From a virus: a stretch of DNA of 58,920 nucleotides. The notes beneath the pieces are model-generated. The model saw only the letters and a program-made list of their open reading frames with translations. It did no database searches and was not told the origin of the DNA. Location of the stretch: positions 1-58,920 of the IMG/VR virus record IMGVR_UViG_3300027782_000095. The stretch is one strand, 5' to 3'. Position 1 is the first letter of the stretch, and each line of letters starts with the position of its first letter. Made by a program: the position numbers and the translations under genes. Of the stretch, positions 31,116 through 39,753 are shown one piece after another.

Positions 31116-32621
31116 ATGGCTAAAGAATATAAGAATGTATATACCATTCTTGAAAAAGTAAAAAAGGGTGAAATAGAAACCCATTATAAAGATAAAGATG
31201 GTTTATTTGGTAAGATTAATTTCTATAAGAAACCAGATCTTGTTAAACCCTATCTTCATTACATAGATGAGTGGAGATTAGAAAGCATTATGGACAGTCA
31301 TATGAGAGATAGTAAAATAGTTCAAGAAAGCTATGGTAAGTTTGCTAAAACTACTGACTACAAAAAAATTGATCCAAAACAACAACCTGATCAACAAGCA
31401 TTTTTTAGCAAATTTCAGGAAAACTATAAAAAGTTTCCTAAACATATGGCTAAAGACATCTTTAAGATGTTTTATAATCCCATAGAAAAGCTTGATTTTG
31501 AAGACAGGGATGAGAAGAACCATACTAAGTTTAAGTTCTTAGAAAGGGCTAATAACCCTGTAGGTAAGATTATGTCAGAACATAGCAATCTAAAGTCTGC
31601 TATATATGCACGTAACATCCTAGCTTATTTTATCACTCGTATGACTATTATGGATTTTGTAGATCCTAATGCATCTGAAGACATTAAGAATGGATTGAAT
31701 GGTCAATCTGATTTTGATAATGATGGTGTAGATAAAGCTATGAAACAAATGATGGATAGTACACAAGGTAAAAACATGTTAGATGATGCTATGCAGAAAG
31801 CTCAAGAGCTCTGTAAACAAATGGATGATGTAATGGATGGAGATGTTCAAGAACAAATGTTTGAAGCAGCTAATGAACCTGGAACAACTGGTGAAGCAGC
31901 CAAACTTAGTCCCAACTATCTTAGAACCATAGCAGCTAGTCTTGAAAACATATCTCTTTCTATGGGATCTCTTAAAGAAAAGATTAAAAAGCTAATGGAT
32001 AAGTCTGCTAGTTATTTTAGTTCTAAAAAAAAGACCATATATGAAGATCTTTTTAATTCAGATAATATAGCTGGATTAGAAGAGTATGAGATGTTACATC
32101 CCAAGCTTAGAAAGATATTTATAGAAGATGTTAATGTTAAAGACACTAAAAGTGTAGGTAAAATTGATATTTATATAGATAGATCAGGAAGTATGAGCTC
32201 TCATTGTGGTGTACAAAATGCAAATGGAAACAGTATAAGCAAAATGGATTTTTGTAAAGCTTTTACAGCTAAGCTTAAAGCCATGGATATGCTTAATGAT
32301 GTCTATACATTTGACAATAAAGTGAAGAAAGGTAAAAATGACGTTATATCCATAGCAATGATGGACTGTGGTGGTGGTACAACAATTGATAATGCAATTC
32401 AAAGTATAGAAAAGAATGGTAGAAATGCATTAATAATCACTGATGCAGAAGACAGCTGTTCTATTTATTCTGATAAAGCATTTTTTATTGGTGTAGAAGG
32501 AGCTAATTTTAACTATTTTAATGAAATCACTATTAAAGAATACTCTGACAAAGGTCAAGTGGTAGTATTTAATGGTGAAACTATACTAAAAGTTAATGAA
32601 TTTGGTCAAATAAGTAAATAA
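31116..32621 (+). CDS. VWA-domain protein, partner of MoxR ATPase
   Basis: A 501-residue protein. The first 330 residues are helical and charged. The von Willebrand A domain follows, with IDIYIDRSGSMSS as MIDAS (DxSxS), GGGTTIDNAI as the Thr site and LIITDAED as the last Asp. The order MoxR then VWA matches RavA-ViaA and CoxD-CoxE pairs, where the ATPase remodels or loads metal into a target. The target in this phage is unknown. It ends at a bidirectional terminator. Confidence 0.85.
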   Translation: MAKEYKNVYTILEKVKKGEIETHYKDKDGLFGKINFYKKPDLVKPYLHYIDEWRLESIMDSHMRDSKIVQESYGKFAKTTDYKKIDPKQQPDQQAFFSKFQENYKKFPKHMAKDIFKMFYNPIEKLDFEDRDEKNHTKFKFLERANNPVGKIMSEHSNLKSAIYARNILAYFITRMTIMDFVDPNASEDIKNGLNGQSDFDNDGVDKAMKQMMDSTQGKNMLDDAMQKAQELCKQMDDVMDGDVQEQMFEAANEPGTTGEAAKLSPNYLRTIAASLENISLSMGSLKEKIKKLMDKSASYFSSKKKTIYEDLFNSDNIAGLEEYEMLHPKLRKIFIEDVNVKDTKSVGKIDIYIDRSGSMSSHCGVQNANGNSISKMDFCKAFTAKLKAMDMLNDVYTFDNKVKKGKNDVISIAMMDCGGGTTIDNAIQSIEKNGRNALIITDAEDSCSIYSDKAFFIGVEGANFNYFNEITIKEYSDKGQVVVFNGETILKVNEFGQISK

Positions 32622-32625
32622 AAAT

Positions 32626-32660
32626 AGGGCCTCTATAAACATAGGGGCCCTTTTCTTTTT
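32626..32660. terminator. Bidirectional terminator
   Basis: AGGGCCTCTAT (32626-32636), loop AAAC and ATAGGGGCCCT (32641-32651) form an 11-bp stem with T runs on the right and, read from the other strand, on the left. It separates converging transcription units. Confidence 0.87.
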
Positions 32661-32707
32661 CTACCAACTGAAGGGAGTTGTTGATAGAATATTACGAGAG
32701 GGTTGTA
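32652..32707 (-). other. 3' spacer of the tail/lysis unit
   Basis: Between the terminator and the last small leftward gene lies a CAACT/AGTTG hairpin and no frame of note. Confidence 0.4.
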
Positions 32708-32830
32708 CTATCTACCTTGACCTACATATTTCTTTGGTCGAGAAGAATGTTTATTATAAGACTTTTTAGCCTTTCCTGACTTACGTTTACCAAATGTTAT
32801 CTTTCTTAAGTCTCCTGCTGATTTAGCCAT
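32708..32830 (-). CDS. Basic 40-residue peptide
   Basis: The frame encodes MAKSAGDLRKITFGKRKSGK and continues AKKSYNKHSSRPKKYVGQGR. About 40% of residues are Lys or Arg. The GKRKSGKAKKSYNKH pattern recurs in small proteins of Bacteroidota phages, by recollection. It may bind nucleic acid or be packaged in the virion. Confidence 0.6.
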   Translation of the reverse strand: MAKSAGDLRKITFGKRKSGKAKKSYNKHSSRPKKYVGQGR

Positions 32831-32853
32831 TTATTTCAATATTAAATTATTCT

Positions 32854-32994
32854 TTAAGAGTTTTTATCTGCTATAAATTTAGCTTGTTCAGCTTCCACCT
32901 TAGCTTTAGACTTATCTAAAATCTCTTGTACTTTTTCAGATACAGGTTTAGGTGCTGGAGAATTAGGGAATAAAGATTTAATTTCTTGTGTCAT
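32854..32994 (-). CDS. Small helical protein
   Basis: A 46-residue frame starting MTQEIKSLFPNSPAPKPVSE continues with a Lys/Ala-rich helix (KVQEILDKSKAKVEAEQAKF). It follows the tail gene by 24 nt in the same direction. Small Pro-then-helix proteins are common near tail genes of these phages; function unknown. Confidence 0.55.
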   Translation of the reverse strand: MTQEIKSLFPNSPAPKPVSEKVQEILDKSKAKVEAEQAKFIADKNS

Positions 32995-33018
32995 AATATT
33001 TAAGTTTTAAATTGTTAA

Positions 33019-33708
33019 TTAATCCCACCAAAGGGTAACATTAGCGTTTCCTGCTGCAAATTCAAAGTCATAAGATATAAGAGCTGTAGCTAAATCTACT
33101 GTAGGCACTGATCCATAAGCTTCCAATACAAGACTATAGTTAATTTCTCCTGTAACAGGATCTGCTGGTCCATAACTATACATCATTATTTTAACACCAT
33201 ATAAAGTATTATATGCTGCAGCATCTATATCCCACATTTGAGCACCATCTGCTAAAGGAGTGGTTGTAACATCTAGAGTGGGATCAAAAAAAACATCATT
33301 ACTTTCTACAGCTGCCACCATTCCTGTTATTTTACCAGGAAATAAAACAGGGCCTCCAAATATTTCATTAGTAGGTATAATTTTAATTGTACCAAGATAT
33401 TGACTAATTACAGAATTTCCACTATACTGAAGTACTCCTCTCACTCTATAACTATTTACAGTGACAGCTGGAATAAAACCCATACCTTGACCACTAGGAT
33501 ATTGATATAAAGGACCTGCATTAAATAATGTAGATTCTGGATACCATACAAAAGGATAGTCAAGAGTATGTATTTCTTGATTAGCTTTACCTGTTTCTAC
33601 ATCATCTACCAGTCTATTAATGTGACCAAATCTTGCAAATTCTGTATCACCTTTTATTTTGCCTAATGCCCTATCAGGACTTGAAGGCTTAAATTTTCTT
33701 ATTGCCAT
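33019..33708 (-). CDS. Probable virion or tail protein
   Basis: A 229-residue protein beginning MAIRKFKPSSPDRALGKIKG with a basic start, an LVDDVETGKANQE helix and a beta-rich body rich in Gly, Tyr and Val. There is no signal peptide or catalytic motif. Location at the end of the tail module suggests a structural role; the family is unknown. Confidence 0.6.
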   Translation of the reverse strand: MAIRKFKPSSPDRALGKIKGDTEFARFGHINRLVDDVETGKANQEIHTLDYPFVWYPESTLFNAGPLYQYPSGQGMGFIPAVTVNSYRVRGVLQYSGNSVISQYLGTIKIIPTNEIFGGPVLFPGKITGMVAAVESNDVFFDPTLDVTTTPLADGAQMWDIDAAAYNTLYGVKIMMYSYGPADPVTGEINYSLVLEAYGSVPTVDLATALISYDFEFAAGNANVTLWWD

Positions 33709-33718
33709 TGTTATAATT

Positions 33719-34693
33719 TTATAAACTATTTAAAAATGCTGTTGTTAAATCTGTCCAGCCTGATACAGAGTTGTACTTTTGAAAAGTAGTAACTTCTACA
33801 TATGCATTATATCCATGGTCTACATTGATAAACGTACCATTACAATAGAATACATCTACATTAGCTCCTACATTAGCTGCTATAATACCTGATGCTCCTG
33901 TTAAGAATGTATTTGATGCTATTCTAATTTGTTCTGTACAATATTTCATAGAAGCTCCATACAAAGATGGTGTTGCTACAAAGTTGTAAGAAGCTAATAT
34001 AGTAGCTCTAAAAGCATGTAGTATAGAACAAAGTTTATAATGCTGATCATTATTAGCAAACACTCCTGTATTATATACTGGAGCAGATGCACTACCAATC
34101 ACCCAAGTAGCAGCTGTTGCTACAGCACCACATGTGTTATCTGTTAAAGACTCAGCTTGAGTTTTACCTTTTCTCCATATACGTCCTACATTACCAACTT
34201 GTGACACACCTATATGAGGCATATTAACTAAAAATAAAGCTCCATTAGTTGTAATATGAGAAGCCCATGCTTGTAGTCCTAATACACCTGTATGAGGATA
34301 ACCAGCTAATCCTGCACCAAAGAATGGTCCAAGAAAACTAGACTGCTGTGCAGAAGTCTGTCCTAGATTGTCAACATGCTCTATAGCATTAACATCATCA
34401 GAACATACGTCTGTACTAAGAAGCACATCTTTATAACTGTATCCTTGAGTTTTAATAAACTCTTTAGCAGCTTCAGCAAATCTTAAAGCTGGTACAGCAT
34501 CTTCATATTCACTTTGAACAGTGACTGTATAAGATGCTGGATTAGGTGGGAAAACAGAAGTTGTACAACACAAGTCTGCTGGAACTTCGTTCCATGTACT
34601 AGGGCCATTTGGAAATGAACCACTAGTTAAGATAAGACTACCAGGTACTATCTTTCCCTGTTTAGAATATCTTACAAATGCTCTTTTTTTCAT
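33719..34693 (-). CDS. LCIB/C-type carbonic-anhydrase-like protein
   Basis: A 324-residue protein with the order of motifs of the limiting-CO2-inducible LCIB/C family, which has a beta-carbonic-anhydrase fold. Cys97 lies in VCSDDVN, followed by GAGLAGYPHTGVLGLQAWAS, then NMPHIGVSQVGNVGRIWRKG with His160, and NTCGAVATAA with Cys188. Cys-His-Cys would bind zinc. Known members hydrate CO2 or have lost activity. The C-terminal ~110 residues are extra. It lies among tail and lysis genes, so a structural or enzyme role in the virion is possible. Identification is by motif memory. Confidence 0.62.
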   Translation of the reverse strand: MKKRAFVRYSKQGKIVPGSLILTSGSFPNGPSTWNEVPADLCCTTSVFPPNPASYTVTVQSEYEDAVPALRFAEAAKEFIKTQGYSYKDVLLSTDVCSDDVNAIEHVDNLGQTSAQQSSFLGPFFGAGLAGYPHTGVLGLQAWASHITTNGALFLVNMPHIGVSQVGNVGRIWRKGKTQAESLTDNTCGAVATAATWVIGSASAPVYNTGVFANNDQHYKLCSILHAFRATILASYNFVATPSLYGASMKYCTEQIRIASNTFLTGASGIIAANVGANVDVFYCNGTFINVDHGYNAYVEVTTFQKYNSVSGWTDLTTAFLNSL

Positions 34694-34700
34694 AGTTTAT

Positions 34701-34772
34701 TTATTTTTTAGGTTTTGAAATAGGTCTTGGCTTACCACAGCCACAACCATATATGTTATTATTTTTAGTCAT
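34701..34772 (-). CDS. 23-residue CGCG mini-protein
   Basis: The frame starts on the last base of the holin-like gene's stop codon and encodes MTKNNNIYGCGCGKPRPISK followed by PKK. The CxC plus basic, Pro-rich end resembles tiny Cys-containing peptides seen near lysis or tail genes in related phages. The translational overlap supports it. Confidence 0.45.
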   Translation of the reverse strand: MTKNNNIYGCGCGKPRPISKPKK

Positions 34773-35080
34773 TATACTTCTTTTTTATCAGACTTCTGTG
34801 TACCAAAATAGTAACTAAAAATCATGAGGGTTAATGTTTTTATGAGTTCAAATAAGTTTTCATTCTGTTGTACAGACAGCAATGGCATACCAAAAGCTAT
34901 CACCTTATCCACTACAAACACCCCTACTAATGCAGCAAATACTAATAGAATAAACCTAACTAGTAAGTCTTTAGTGTGGTTAATAAATAGCTTGTTGACA
35001 TAGTAGACACTTGCTGTGATAAAACACATACCCATTATTACACCAAGTATTACAACCCATAAATGTGGAGAGTTAAACAT
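34772..35080 (-). CDS. Holin-like membrane protein
   Basis: A 102-residue protein with three hydrophobic segments: about 7-30 (LWVVILGVIMGMCFITASVY), 40-65 (LLVRFILLVFAALVGVFVVD) and 80-95 (LTLMIFSYYFG), and a charged C-terminus KSDKKEV. Its start overlaps the endolysin stop by one base. A holin would release the endolysin through the inner membrane; the call depends on context and topology. Confidence 0.68.
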   Translation of the reverse strand: MFNSPHLWVVILGVIMGMCFITASVYYVNKLFINHTKDLLVRFILLVFAALVGVFVVDKVIAFGMPLLSVQQNENLFELIKTLTLMIFSYYFGTQKSDKKEV

Positions 35081-35676
35081 TAGACAAGTAGTTTATAGTA
35101 TTCGTTAAAGTGTTTTATTCTATCTGCAAGACCTATTGTACCACCATTTACCCTTTTTGTTACTGCTGTTACAGTAGCATCATCAGCACCTTTATCACAA
35201 ATAGCCCAAAGACCATTTTTATTAAAAAAGAAAGCTGCACTAGATAATGGGTATTTAGTAGCCACTAAATCTGGATTTGTTAAAATATCATCTTCTACAG
35301 TTTTATCAAAACTTGTATAATTGTCTTTTCCTGTCAATTGGATGTAACCACGACCTCTAAACTTATACCCATCACCACTAGCTTGATTACCATTACCCAT
35401 ACGATTAGCATATACAATATTGGCAATCTTTTCAGGCTTACGTTGATATTCTGCAGCACTTATAGCTGTGAAGTATTTCTTAAAGATAGTCTGTAACCCA
35501 CTAGCACTATAGTTTAAATTTTCTGAAACAGCTTTAAATCCACCTGATTCATGCCCACATTGGGCTAAGAAGTGAGCTAAACGTAATGTGGTTGTAATGT
35601 TAAATTTAGAAGCAGTGTCAGCAATTTGAGCAATTACACTGTCAGGAATATGTCCTTTTAGTTTATTTATATCCAT
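35080..35676 (-). CDS. GH19-family endolysin
   Basis: A 198-residue lysozyme-like enzyme of glycoside hydrolase family 19. The catalytic acid is in AQCGHESGGFKAV (Glu43), the second acidic region follows with NLNYSASGLQTIFKKYF, and GYKFRGRGYIQLTGKDNY carries the substrate-binding signature. The end has VTKRVNGGTIGLADRIKHFN. It would cut peptidoglycan at the end of infection. No signal peptide is seen, so a holin is needed for release. Confidence 0.87.
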   Translation of the reverse strand: MDINKLKGHIPDSVIAQIADTASKFNITTTLRLAHFLAQCGHESGGFKAVSENLNYSASGLQTIFKKYFTAISAAEYQRKPEKIANIVYANRMGNGNQASGDGYKFRGRGYIQLTGKDNYTSFDKTVEDDILTNPDLVATKYPLSSAAFFFNKNGLWAICDKGADDATVTAVTKRVNGGTIGLADRIKHFNEYYKLLV

Positions 35677-36314
35677 TATTTATGAAGTTTAATTTTCCAA
35701 AATGATGAGACACCATACTGAATTTGTCCACCTTTATCTATACCTGCAGAAATACCAAATATTTTATCACTTTTACTTTTTAATAACAATCCTATATTAA
35801 TTTGATTTATAGGAGTTAATTGACTACCTTCTAATGATCCCCCAAAATATACTTGGTTTCTTTTTTTCTCAGGTATAATAATAGTTTCTTTTATAATTGG
35901 ATACTTTAAACTATAATGAGTGGACCTACCAGTTAATAAGTTTCTACTCACAGTGTCTGTAATATATACATGACCTATTGAGTCTATTTTAATGCTATCA
36001 CTAAATATGTTTTTAGCTAAAAGTTCTTTAACAAGTTCTTCATACTGTTTAATTAACCCTATATAACTTGTATCTGGTAGATATTCTGTGTTCCATCTAT
36101 CTATTGGCACAGCATAAGGTTCTGTTTTAATCAACTGAGGCTTACTATTAATAGTGTTATTTTTTTCAATCCAAGTTGTATCTCTTATTATCTTAAGACC
36201 AGTAGATGGAATATGATTGCCCCCACATCTTTGTAAAAGAATAATGATAAGAAGAGCAAATATTAATAGCTCAGATAAACTAATTTTATTGAGGCCCTTG
36301 AGTATCATCAGCAA
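35676..36314 (-). CDS. Probable unimolecular spanin
   Basis: A 212-residue protein with an N-terminal hydrophobic stretch (LLIFALLIIILLQRCGG) whose Cys30 lies after a lipobox-like sequence. A periplasmic helical middle part follows, and a C-terminal beta-rich segment with QVYFGGSLEGSQLTPINQIN and HK end. This fits a spanin-like or outer-membrane-contacting lysis protein in the operon with holin and endolysin. Whether it spans both membranes is inferred. Confidence 0.55.
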   Translation of the reverse strand: MLMILKGLNKISLSELLIFALLIIILLQRCGGNHIPSTGLKIIRDTTWIEKNNTINSKPQLIKTEPYAVPIDRWNTEYLPDTSYIGLIKQYEELVKELLAKNIFSDSIKIDSIGHVYITDTVSRNLLTGRSTHYSLKYPIIKETIIIPEKKRNQVYFGGSLEGSQLTPINQINIGLLLKSKSDKIFGISAGIDKGGQIQYGVSSFWKIKLHK

Positions 36315-36492
36315 AAAAGTTTGAAAAGAATTTAGCTACACCAGCAGTAATCATGACTACAATGGCTATAGTTTTATAATCATTAACAAAAGCAAAACTA
36401 GAAAGTAACATAGCAGATCCTAATAAAGAATCTGCTATTTTCCTAATTTTCTTAGGAGTGGGAGCCCAATATGATTTTAGACAGAACTTCAT
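36286..36492 (-). CDS. Small membrane protein, holin-like candidate
   Basis: A 68-residue protein with a basic start (MKFCLKSYWAPTPKKIRKIA) and two hydrophobic helices (LLGSAMLLSSFAFV; IAIVVMITAGVAKFFSNFF). It overlaps the spanin-like gene by 29 nt. It may be an antiholin or second holin. The assignment is by context. Confidence 0.5.
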   Translation of the reverse strand: MKFCLKSYWAPTPKKIRKIADSLLGSAMLLSSFAFVNDYKTIAIVVMITAGVAKFFSNFFADDTQGPQ

Positions 36493-36767
36493 TACTTATA
36501 AATTTCTTTGATTTTAGAAATTACATCAGCATCAGTCCACTGACCAATAGCATCATATGCAGCACCTTCCCATAATACAATGTTTCCAGGATACCCTTTA
36601 ACAATAGCAGTAACAGTTTTATCTTTAGAACTATCTATTATAGATTCTATAGTTACAGAACTAATTGTTATGTCTCTAGCAGGAATTTGTTTTACAACTT
36701 TACTTCCACCAAGAGAAACAACCAACGATGTATCAGTAGGTTGTGTTAAAGAAATCTTTTTAGGCAT
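36492..36767 (-). CDS. Hypothetical beta-rich protein
   Basis: A 91-residue protein beginning MPKKISLTQPTDTSLVVSLG with alternating strands and a KGYPGNIVLWEGAAYDAIGQ core, then a C-terminal helix. It sits next to the tail-fibre gene and might be a fibre chaperone or a small tail component; nothing specific is seen. Confidence 0.55.
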   Translation of the reverse strand: MPKKISLTQPTDTSLVVSLGGSKVVKQIPARDITISSVTIESIIDSSKDKTVTAIVKGYPGNIVLWEGAAYDAIGQWTDADVISKIKEIYK

Positions 36768-36794
36768 ATTATATTTTTTAAATATTATTAATTA

Positions 36795-38732
36795 TTAAGC
36801 ATTTATATAGTAGTTTAAAAACTTACCATTCCAAGCACTATCATACATTAGTAAAACAGGTAGACCATCGCTATCCATTAGTATATCTTTTGAAACATCT
36901 TCCATATAAATATAATTTGCTGATGATAAATCATATGAACCAGTTAAATCTCTAGCTGTTATTTTCTTTATATTTAATCCTGAATTAAATGGACCAGTGG
37001 GACTAAAATTAAATATAGAGTTTGTTAATTTATTATAATCAATTTTACAAGTTCCTAATATATTATATGCTATTGAACTACTCATTTGTAATGTATTAAA
37101 ATTAATAGTACTAGATGATTCTACACCATTTAAACTAATATATGAAGCATCTAAATTATTAAATATCATTTTTCCACCATCTATGATATTATTACTAACA
37201 ATTTGAGATGCATTTGTTAATACGTTATTACTCAATGCATGACCTGATTCATAAATAGTATTACTACTCATTTGGCTATAGGATATACTATTTTCATCTA
37301 TATAACTACCATTATCTAAAGTGTTACTTTGTAAAGGCGAATGATCTAATATGTTATTTCCAATACCACATCCATTACTTAAATAATTATTATTAAAGTC
37401 TGAGTTAGATAATTTATTACCTTCTATTCTACAGGTGCCTCCTCCATTTGCATACGCTGTATTAGTCATTACATTGCTTTTATATAAATTATTATTTATA
37501 AAAGTTGTTTCTAACAATTTATTGACTCTAAAACTACTTCTATCAAAATGATTATTTCTAGTTTGTTGACCAATAATAACATTCTCAGTTAAGCCACTAT
37601 ATTGTATTATATTTTCCTCTAGTGATCCATATGAAAAACTATTACTAATAATACCACTTTTATCAATTTGATTATATTGAAAAGGAGCGTAATAAAATAC
37701 ATTATTGCTTATAAAAGCATTGTCAAGTGTATTGTATTGTACAGCAGTATTAGGTGAAGCAACTTCATTATAAAATAAAGTAGAATTTATTTGACAATAA
37801 TTTGTTAAAGTATTATCATAAATATAACCAGCTCCATTAAAATTTATACATTCAAATTCACTGTCTATAATATGATTTCCAGATAAACCAGTATTTGAAT
37901 TAGTATCATATTCATTTCCCCATTGAAAAGATTTAATAGGATTGTTATAAAAATAATTAATTATATCATCAGCTGTAACACTCACTATATTATTAGCTTT
38001 ATCTTTACGAGATGTTATACGATCTGCATCAAAATCATATGTAATAGGATCTAACACTTCATAATACTCAGTAGAGGTAAATGGTACTTCAGTCCAATGA
38101 GCAGGGTCAAGATTAAAAATATCATTTGGTACTCCTATAGTACCATCAACACTCACCCATTGCTTTCCACCCCATATAACCCAATCATTTATACTATAAG
38201 TTGGAACAACGTTTATTGTAATTGAAAACGACAAACCACTAGGATTAATAGTAACAGTATTTATAAGTCCACTACTCCAATCTCCACTTACATATTGTAT
38301 AAGATTAGATCCCATATAAAGTCCAATATCACCTTGATCACTTATTAAAGTATTTATTATTGTTGCTTCACTAGGTCCTGGTAAGTAATTATATTGCCAA
38401 TTAGTATATTCTACTTCTATTAAATTATTATAAACAGGGTATAAATCATATTTAGGATTGTAAAAAATACCATCTCCTTCTTTAGCTAGAGTGTTAGTGG
38501 TAAGTGCTTTAATAAAAACTACAGTTCCTCCATATAAAGCTACATCTGCGTCTAAAATTTTATAAATAGTTCCAGGTACCAATGTACTAGTATTTCTTAA
38601 ATCAACTAGGGCTTGACGAGTGATTGCAACAATAGGTGTACCACCACCATTACAACATGAATCTATTTTACAGCATAATTGCTTATACTTTTTAGTTAAC
38701 CAGTCTAGTTGTTCAAATATTCCTCTTGCCAT
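36795..38732 (-). CDS. Beta-helix tail-fibre/receptor-binding protein
   Basis: A 645-residue protein. A short N-terminal attachment region (MARGIFEQLDWLTKKYKQLC) with CCxIDSCC cysteines and a domain up to about residue 230 are followed by about 350 residues of short repeats of the form N-x-hydrophobic-x-x-[S/N] about 10-14 residues apart (for example NNIIDGGKMIFNNLDASYIS). These are the rungs of a right-handed parallel beta-helix. The C-terminus is a small beta tip. Such proteins bind or degrade host surface sugars. Repeat number and tip domain suggest specificity. Confidence 0.72.
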   Translation of the reverse strand: MARGIFEQLDWLTKKYKQLCCKIDSCCNGGGTPIVAITRQALVDLRNTSTLVPGTIYKILDADVALYGGTVVFIKALTTNTLAKEGDGIFYNPKYDLYPVYNNLIEVEYTNWQYNYLPGPSEATIINTLISDQGDIGLYMGSNLIQYVSGDWSSGLINTVTINPSGLSFSITINVVPTYSINDWVIWGGKQWVSVDGTIGVPNDIFNLDPAHWTEVPFTSTEYYEVLDPITYDFDADRITSRKDKANNIVSVTADDIINYFYNNPIKSFQWGNEYDTNSNTGLSGNHIIDSEFECINFNGAGYIYDNTLTNYCQINSTLFYNEVASPNTAVQYNTLDNAFISNNVFYYAPFQYNQIDKSGIISNSFSYGSLEENIIQYSGLTENVIIGQQTRNNHFDRSSFRVNKLLETTFINNNLYKSNVMTNTAYANGGGTCRIEGNKLSNSDFNNNYLSNGCGIGNNILDHSPLQSNTLDNGSYIDENSISYSQMSSNTIYESGHALSNNVLTNASQIVSNNIIDGGKMIFNNLDASYISLNGVESSSTINFNTLQMSSSIAYNILGTCKIDYNKLTNSIFNFSPTGPFNSGLNIKKITARDLTGSYDLSSANYIYMEDVSKDILMDSDGLPVLLMYDSAWNGKFLNYYINA

Positions 38733-38735
38733 GTA

Positions 38736-39074
38736 TTAAGATTTAGGTATGTATTTATTAATATCGTAGATTTCCTCAGGTTTAAAATATTTATCATGAA
38801 CTATTTTCAAAAAATCATCACTTGATGTTTCAGTCATAGCTGTTATAGGCGTCTTAAATACTTGATGATTAAGCATTTGTACGTCTTTTTTGAGATTTAG
38901 AATCTCTGTTTTATCTACATTAGACTGAGCTAATAATTGCTTAACATCAGTTCTAAGTTCAGATACATCTCTCCATATCATCATAGCTAAAATACTCACT
39001 AAAGAAGGAAAGAGATAAAGTTTTAGGGTGTTAGCCATTGAACTTTTAGGCATAGGTGTTTCACTCATGTCCAA
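38736..39074 (-). CDS. Small membrane-anchored protein
   Basis: A 112-residue protein with a central hydrophobic helix (TLKLYLFPSLVSILAMMIWR) and then a coiled coil (DVSELRTDVKQLLAQSNVDK). It is the promoter-proximal gene of the tail/lysis operon. The topology fits an i-spanin-like or host-membrane factor; its place beside the beta-helix gene is compatible with a tail role too. Confidence 0.52.
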   Translation of the reverse strand: MDMSETPMPKSSMANTLKLYLFPSLVSILAMMIWRDVSELRTDVKQLLAQSNVDKTEILNLKKDVQMLNHQVFKTPITAMTETSSDDFLKIVHDKYFKPEEIYDINKYIPKS

Positions 39075-39191
39075 AAAAATTTATAAAAATTTACACAAAA
39101 TATACAGATTAATAGAAAAAAAGAGCCTAATTTTGACATCCTTTTCTATAATATAATATACACATTTTTTAAGAACAAACCTAAAAAATTT
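39075..39191. promoter_or_regulatory. Divergent promoter region of tail and replication modules
   Basis: The 117-nt gap between the leftward tail operon and the rightward replication operon is almost pure A/T. A TTGACA (about 39134) is followed by overlapping TATAAT-like boxes (TATAATATAATATAC) with near-consensus spacing for the second box. On the minus strand TATATTTTG resembles the -7 box with one extra base. Confidence 0.45.
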
Positions 39192-39716
39192 ATGACACCA
39201 AAAGAATACAAAAAAAAGATGGAAAAACAACTCATTAAAGACTTTCAAGAAGCTTTTTATGAAAAAATTGGGTATCGTCCTACAGTGGTTACAGAAAGAA
39301 GTATAACAAATGAGGGACTTATTATATTGACTCTCAATGAGTTAGAAGAGTATTTTACACCTTATTTACCAATGATACTTGGTAAAAAACATAATTTAGC
39401 TTCAAAAGATAGAACAAGAGAATTAGTTGAATTAAGATGTATTTTCTTTTTTATAGGAAGATATATGCATTATGGATTAAAATCTATGGGTAATCATCTG
39501 AAAAGAGATCACACTACAGTGATACATAATATAGATGTATTTAAAAACTTATATGAAACAGATCCTAGGTTTGTACAAAAGTATTTACGCATTATTAACC
39601 AAATAAAAAAAGATTATGAGCCACCAACTGTGGATGACGCTAATAAAGCACAAGATCAGTCCCAATCAAATATACTTTCTAGATTGTTGCAGGGAGAAAA
39701 TTCAACCATCAAATGA
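39192..39716 (+). CDS. DnaA domain IV-like protein, putative replication initiator
   Basis: A 174-residue basic protein. The segment IFFFIGRYMHYGLKSMGNHL followed by KRDHTTVIHNIDVFK corresponds to the DNA-binding domain IV of DnaA, whose signature is R-D-H-T-T-V. There is no AAA+ ATPase domain, so this is a stand-alone DnaA-box-like DNA-binding protein. As first gene of the replication operon it is a good candidate for origin recognition; inference. Confidence 0.7.
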   Translation: MTPKEYKKKMEKQLIKDFQEAFYEKIGYRPTVVTERSITNEGLIILTLNELEEYFTPYLPMILGKKHNLASKDRTRELVELRCIFFFIGRYMHYGLKSMGNHLKRDHTTVIHNIDVFKNLYETDPRFVQKYLRIINQIKKDYEPPTVDDANKAQDQSQSNILSRLLQGENSTIK

Positions 39717-39753
39717 TCTTATAAATCAAACAGCTGAAAAGAATATATGCGAG

